This document shows, in pieces, positions 60,257-64,000 of a stretch of DNA of 64,000 bases. Under the pieces are notes generated by a model that did no database searches, had not been told where the DNA came from, and saw only the letters and a program-made list of their open reading frames with translations. Made by a program: the position numbers and the translations under genes. This DNA comes from MED-G105 sp038522945 (GTDB lineage Bacteria; Pseudomonadota; Alphaproteobacteria; Caulobacterales; Parvularculaceae). Within the stretch, counting starts at the first letter, position 1; each line of letters starts with the position of its first letter. Location: the NCBI GenBank assembly GCA_038522945.1, contig JBCBJV010000004.1:124001-188000 (forward strand), read 5' to 3'.

Positions 60257-61108
60257 ATGGACCGCATCAGAGAAGCCGTTCTCCGTGCCAGACAGGAAGG
60301 CACGACCTCGCCGGGGCAGGCTCAACAGGCCACTGCTCAAGAAACCCTTGTTCCGGCAGAAGCCAAACGAATGCCGACTGCCGGCGCTCGAGTGGGCGGA
60401 ACAAGCGTTCTGGGTCCAGATCAGTTCCAGCAGGTGACCTGTAATTTTGAGCGATTTTCCGAAAACCGGATCATATCCAATGAACAAGATCCAGTGCTGA
60501 ACTCCTACCGGGTACTGCGGACCCGAGTCCTTCAACGCATGGAGGAGAACAACTGGAAAACGCTCGCTATCGTGTCGCCCGGCTCATCAGCTGGCAAAAC
60601 CGTAACAGCTATAAACCTGGCCATCGCCATCGGCTCGAAGGAAGATTCGCGCTCCACACTGATTGACCTCGATTTCTACCGACCACGCGTCACAAGCTAT
60701 CTGGGGGTTGAAGCGGCCCCCTCGGTTCTCGACTTTTTTGAGGGAAAGAGCGAACTCCGCGACGTGACGGTTCGCCCGAACCTGACCAATACACTTTTGA
60801 TTGGGAACGAGCGGGTCTCACGGCGGGGAGCGGAACACTTAACCTCGCCGAAAGCAGATGAACTCATTCGCCGCACGATCAACGATTTTGGGTCAAGGAT
60901 CGTCATCTTCGATATGTCGCCTCTTTTAGGCTGCGATGACACGATTGCCTTCTTGCCGAAAGTGGATTGCGTTCTTCTGGTGGCGGCATCTGGCGAAAGC
61001 AAAGTCAGGGATATCAAAGAAACCCGGCGGCTACTTTCAGGCACCAATATCGTTGGAACGGTGCTCAATAAGGCTCCAGCTTCCATGACTGCCAACGCTT
61101 ACTATTGA
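60257..61108 (+). CDS. CpsD/CapB-like tyrosine autokinase
   Basis: Cytoplasmic BY-kinase-type ATPase of 283 residues that partners the chain-length protein. It has Walker A SPGSSAGKT (107-115), Walker A' LIDLDFYRP and a Walker B-like IVIFDMSPLLGCDD. The N-terminal 75 residues are a polar tail. Tyrosine clusters of such kinases usually have several Tyr; here only a final Tyr-Tyr pair (NAYY) is present, so phosphorylation control may be reduced. Similar proteins accompany exosortase/PEP-CTERM polysaccharide loci. Confidence 0.87.
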   Translation: MDRIREAVLRARQEGTTSPGQAQQATAQETLVPAEAKRMPTAGARVGGTSVLGPDQFQQVTCNFERFSENRIISNEQDPVLNSYRVLRTRVLQRMEENNWKTLAIVSPGSSAGKTVTAINLAIAIGSKEDSRSTLIDLDFYRPRVTSYLGVEAAPSVLDFFEGKSELRDVTVRPNLTNTLLIGNERVSRRGAEHLTSPKADELIRRTINDFGSRIVIFDMSPLLGCDDTIAFLPKVDCVLLVAASGESKVRDIKETRRLLSGTNIVGTVLNKAPASMTANAYY

Positions 61109-61298
61109 TTTATCCTCAGCTCTGAGGGTCGAGCCAAGCAGGCTCGCGCCTACTAACCACTTAAAATTAAATCGTTTTTCGCGGCCGGTCCCTTTCAGAG
61201 GGCTGGGTTGCGATCGTGACCGCTTTGGCAACAGATGCCAATGCCGATGGCCCTAACTGCTTTTATATTTTTTTAAAGTGTTATCTTGAAAAACAAAC

Positions 61299-61316
61299 GT
61301 AAACCTACGAGTTTAC
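61299..61316. promoter_or_regulatory. Inverted repeat upstream of the efflux operon
   Basis: GTAAAC-CTACGA-GTTTAC is a dyad with perfect six-base arms, about 80 bases upstream of the efflux adaptor start, in a 286-base gap (61109-61394). It suits a dimeric repressor, as is usual for RND pumps, but no regulator gene is adjacent in the window. Two small GC hairpins near 61114-61145 follow the kinase gene; neither has a T run. Confidence 0.4.
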
Positions 61317-61394
61317 CCGTCAGCGATTCTGTTCATCTTTGGGACAGGCTCTTTTCGTATAGAGTGACAAAACACAAAGCGAGTTCCTCAGGCG

Positions 61395-62489
61395 ATGTCG
61401 ACCTCCGTTAAAACTGCCCTTTTGATAGCCGGTCTTGTGATCGCGTACTTCCTTGGTCGCGGCGTCTTTGGAGGACCCGGGTCCGGCGAGGAAGAAGCGC
61501 TGGTCGAAGATGAACGGTTTTCCGTCATTGCCGAAGAAGTTCCCTCGCAAGAATGGCGAGACACGCTTATCTTGCGAGGCCGCACCGAGGCGGACCGCAA
61601 GGTTATCGTCCGTGCAGAAACGTCCGGGACAGTCGCTGCAACGCCGGTGGAAGCTGGCGCGTCTGTGAGCGAAGGCGATATCCTCTGTGAGTTACAGATT
61701 GATGCACGTGCAGCTGCGCTCACCGAAGCACGCGCCGCGTTGAAAAAAGCGCAGCTGGATTATGACGCCGGCGCAAAGTTAGCCGATGAAGGTTTCCGCT
61801 CTGATACATCCGTTGCCGCACTAAAAGCGGCACTGGATCTCGCCTCTGCCGATGTGCAAAAGGCACGGATCGATCTGGACCGTACAAAGATAAAAGCCCC
61901 CTTCGACGGGGTCTTCGATAACAGGGCGGCGGAAAAGGGCGACTATCTGAACGCAGGTCAGGCCTGCGGCACCATAATCCAACGTGATCCTTTCCTGGTA
62001 GTCGGGGCAATATCCGAGCGGGACGTGGCCAAAATCCGTATCGGCGACAAGGGCCGGGCAAGCCTTGCAACGGGCGAAGAAATTGAGGGGACTGTCCGGT
62101 TTATTGCCGCGGCCGCAGACCCTGCGACGCGCACATTTGACGTGGAACTCGAAATTCCTAACGCGGAGGGAACCTTGCGGGATGGCGTAACGGCGGAATT
62201 CGAAGTCTTTGCGTCTCCTCGCTCGGCGCATTTCCTTCCCCGCTCGGCACTGACCCTAAATGATGAGGGTCAAATCGGAATCCGCCATGCAAACCCCGAC
62301 GGGATCGTTCAGTTCGCGCGCGTTAACCTCATTGGGGAAGACAATGCTGGCGTCTGGGTCACGGGCCTTGAAGGTGCGCCAAAAGTCATTGTGCGCGGCC
62401 AAGATTATGTGCGCGCTGGGCAACACGTCGATGTGGTTTCCGAGGATGCACTCAGCGACACGGGGTCAATGGAGGTCAGCCAACAATGA
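61395..62489 (+). CDS. RND efflux periplasmic adaptor (HlyD/MFP family)
   Basis: Periplasmic adaptor of 364 residues linking an RND pump to an outer-membrane channel. It has an N-terminal membrane anchor (about 7-23), a lipoyl-like half-motif (VRAETSGTVAATPVEAGASV), a short helical hairpin (about 110-160), the second lipoyl half (IDLDRTKIKAPFDGVFDN) and a beta-barrel domain. The stop overlaps the pump start (ATGA), indicating coupled translation. Confidence 0.92.
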   Translation: MSTSVKTALLIAGLVIAYFLGRGVFGGPGSGEEEALVEDERFSVIAEEVPSQEWRDTLILRGRTEADRKVIVRAETSGTVAATPVEAGASVSEGDILCELQIDARAAALTEARAALKKAQLDYDAGAKLADEGFRSDTSVAALKAALDLASADVQKARIDLDRTKIKAPFDGVFDNRAAEKGDYLNAGQACGTIIQRDPFLVVGAISERDVAKIRIGDKGRASLATGEEIEGTVRFIAAAADPATRTFDVELEIPNAEGTLRDGVTAEFEVFASPRSAHFLPRSALTLNDEGQIGIRHANPDGIVQFARVNLIGEDNAGVWVTGLEGAPKVIVRGQDYVRAGQHVDVVSEDALSDTGSMEVSQQ

Positions 62490-64000
62490 CAAGCCTCATC
62501 GATGCCGCGTTTTCAAGGGTCAGAGTTGTTTTAACCGCGCTGGTGGTCCTGATCATCCTCGGGTTCTCCGCCTACAAATCGATCCCGCGGGAAGCCGAGC
62601 CGGATATCCCTGCCCCGTTCGTCATTGTCACACTTCCCTTGCCGGGTGTCTCGCCAGAGGACGGGGAACGGCTTTTGGTGCGCCCCACCGAACTTGAACT
62701 TCAAAGCATCGAAGGATTAAGCCAACTGGATAGTCTCGCGTTTGATGGCGCGGCCCAGATCATTGTTGAATTTGAGACGAGTACAGACATTGATCAGGCT
62801 GTGACTGATGTCCGCGAAGCCGTGGATCGGGCAAAGTCTGAGTTTCCGAGCGATGCTGAAGAACCGCTCGTTGAAGAATTCAACGCCCAAAACCAGTTCC
62901 CGATACTAACAGTGATCCTCTACGGTGAGGCACCTGAGCGGGCGATTTATCGCACAGCCACGCGCCTTCAAGACAAAATCGAAGGGATCTCCGGTGTCCT
63001 CGAAGCGAATTTGACTGGCTCGCGAGACGAACTCCTCGAAGCGATCATCAATCCGGAAACCCTTGAATCTTATGGCCTGACCGAGTTGGAAGTGGCCAAC
63101 GCGATCACATCAAACAACCAGCTTGTTACTGCAGGGTCGCTTGACCTGGCAGACGGCCGCTTCCAGGTCAAATCCCCAGGGCTCATCAAGGATGCCACCG
63201 ACTTGATGGCGATCCCTGTGCGGACCAATGAAGATCGAATTGTTACCATCGGCGATCTGGCCGATGTGCGCCGCGGCTTTGTTGATCGACAGGGCTATGC
63301 GCTCTTCAATGGCGAACCGGCAATCGGCATCGAACTATCAAAACGCGCCGGGGCGAACATTGTCGATACAATAACTGATACAAAAGCGCTTGTTGAAGCG
63401 GAATCCTCCGCGCGCAATTGGCCGTCTTCAATCCGGTATGAGTTTCTCGGCGACCGGGCAGTTGTCGTCAATGACAATCTTGAAGGGCTTACCTCATCGG
63501 TGATCACCGCGGTTGTCCTTGTGATGATTGTCATCGTCGCAGCGCTAGGCCTGCGCTCTGCGGTGATGGTTGGCATCGCGATACCAACCTCGTTCCTCAT
63601 TGGCTTTTTGCTCCTCACGCTGTTCGGCTACACGCTGAACATGATGGTTATGTTTGGCCTGGTCCTGGCTGTCGGGATGCTTGTGGATGGTGCCATCGTA
63701 ATCATCGAATATGCCGACCGGCGCATGGGCGAAGGCGCAGACCGAACAACCGCCTATTCTGAGGCTTCAAAGCGCATGTTCTGGCCGGTAATCACGTCAA
63801 CCGCGACAACTCTTGCTGCATTCCTCCCGTTCCTTTTCTGGGACGATATCGCCGGCAAGTTCATGAAGTTCCTGCCGCTCACATTGATCTTTGTTCTGAC
63901 GGCTTCGTTGCTAGTGGCTCTGATCTTTTTGCCAGTCCTCGGCTCTGTTTTCGGCATGCCCAAGTGGATGAAGGATCGTTTCGGCGCACGAGGAAAGACG
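62486..64000 (+). CDS. RND efflux permease, N-terminal half (cut by window edge)
   Basis: AcrB/HAE1-type proton-driven pump; 505 of about 1030 residues are present. Helix 1 (about 13-31), the first periplasmic porter region (IPREAEPDIPAPFVIVTLPLPGVS cut into the typical N-terminal pattern), and helices 2-6 are visible. The helix-4 motif reads GMLVDGAIVIIEYADRR; AcrB has two Asp there, and this protein has Asp-Gly, as in other HAE1 subgroups. Substrate is not predictable. The frame is open at the window end. Confidence 0.93.
   Translation, partial: MTSLIDAAFSRVRVVLTALVVLIILGFSAYKSIPREAEPDIPAPFVIVTLPLPGVSPEDGERLLVRPTELELQSIEGLSQLDSLAFDGAAQIIVEFETSTDIDQAVTDVREAVDRAKSEFPSDAEEPLVEEFNAQNQFPILTVILYGEAPERAIYRTATRLQDKIEGISGVLEANLTGSRDELLEAIINPETLESYGLTELEVANAITSNNQLVTAGSLDLADGRFQVKSPGLIKDATDLMAIPVRTNEDRIVTIGDLADVRRGFVDRQGYALFNGEPAIGIELSKRAGANIVDTITDTKALVEAESSARNWPSSIRYEFLGDRAVVVNDNLEGLTSSVITAVVLVMIVIVAALGLRSAVMVGIAIPTSFLIGFLLLTLFGYTLNMMVMFGLVLAVGMLVDGAIVIIEYADRRMGEGADRTTAYSEASKRMFWPVITSTATTLAAFLPFLFWDDIAGKFMKFLPLTLIFVLTASLLVALIFLPVLGSVFGMPKWMKDRFGARGKT

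Overview
The window looks like chromosomal DNA of a Gram-negative alphaproteobacterium, probably an aquatic or marine one. The evidence is: (i) the alphaproteobacterial block RNase D-lptC-lptA-lptB-rpoN-hpf-ptsN with a DUF1150 gene beyond it; (ii) an imuA-imuB-dnaE2 mutagenesis cassette behind a GAAC-N7-GAAC box, the SOS operator typical of this class; (iii) a TonB-dependent receptor of the Caulobacter/sphingomonad type; and (iv) an exopolysaccharide locus of the PrsT/PEP-CTERM kind. GC content appears moderate (mid-50s percent by eye). Genus cannot be fixed from this sequence. I see no rRNA, tRNA, CRISPR array, insertion sequence or prophage.

Layout. 1-6.9 kb: the N-terminal part of a TonB-dependent receptor, two multidomain histidine kinases and a CI-like regulator divergent from a small conserved gene. 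7-11.9 kb: housekeeping (gph, glmU, rpiA, a gene of unknown function, gor). 11.9-14 kb: one polypeptide that appears to join all three parts of an ECF transporter, with a degenerate ATPase. 14.2-20.3 kb: the SOS-controlled translesion cassette dnaE2/imuB/imuA. 20.6-22.3 kb: an NTF2-like protein, and a TetR regulator divergent from a small membrane protein. 22.4-28.8 kb: LPS transport, sigma-54 and nitrogen-PTS block. 28.9-34 kb: a threonine dehydratase-like enzyme, uppP, and a triad of ATP-grasp ligase, inactive transglutaminase-7TM protein and retropepsin-like protein. 34-37 kb: an autoregulated TetR-PlsC-LplT-like operon for phospholipid acyl remodelling. 37-46 kb: nucleotide-sugar genes (UDP-glucuronate epimerase, ugd), an initiating sugar-phosphate transferase, cysQ, an unknown polytopic protein and queG. 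46-61 kb: a surface and exopolysaccharide island. 61.4-64 kb: an RND efflux adaptor and the start of its pump.

The island is the most unusual part. Its minus-strand arm holds a 1493-residue G8/beta-helix protein with a long His- and acid-rich stretch, an ExeA-like ATPase fused to a membrane-anchored family 2 glycosyltransferase, a PrsT-like TPR lipoprotein, and a WecG/TagA-type glycosyltransferase fused to a STAS domain. The divergent arm holds a PEP-CTERM-type exported protein, a Wzz/GNVR chain-length protein and a CpsD-like kinase. With the nearby sugar-nucleotide genes this would make and export a polymer and place proteins at the surface. No exosortase, flippase (Wzx) or polymerase (Wzy) lies inside the window, so the system must be completed elsewhere.

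The two best candidates for something undescribed are the single-chain S-A-T ECF-like protein with eroded ATPase motifs (11912-14002) and the set of domain fusions in the polysaccharide island.
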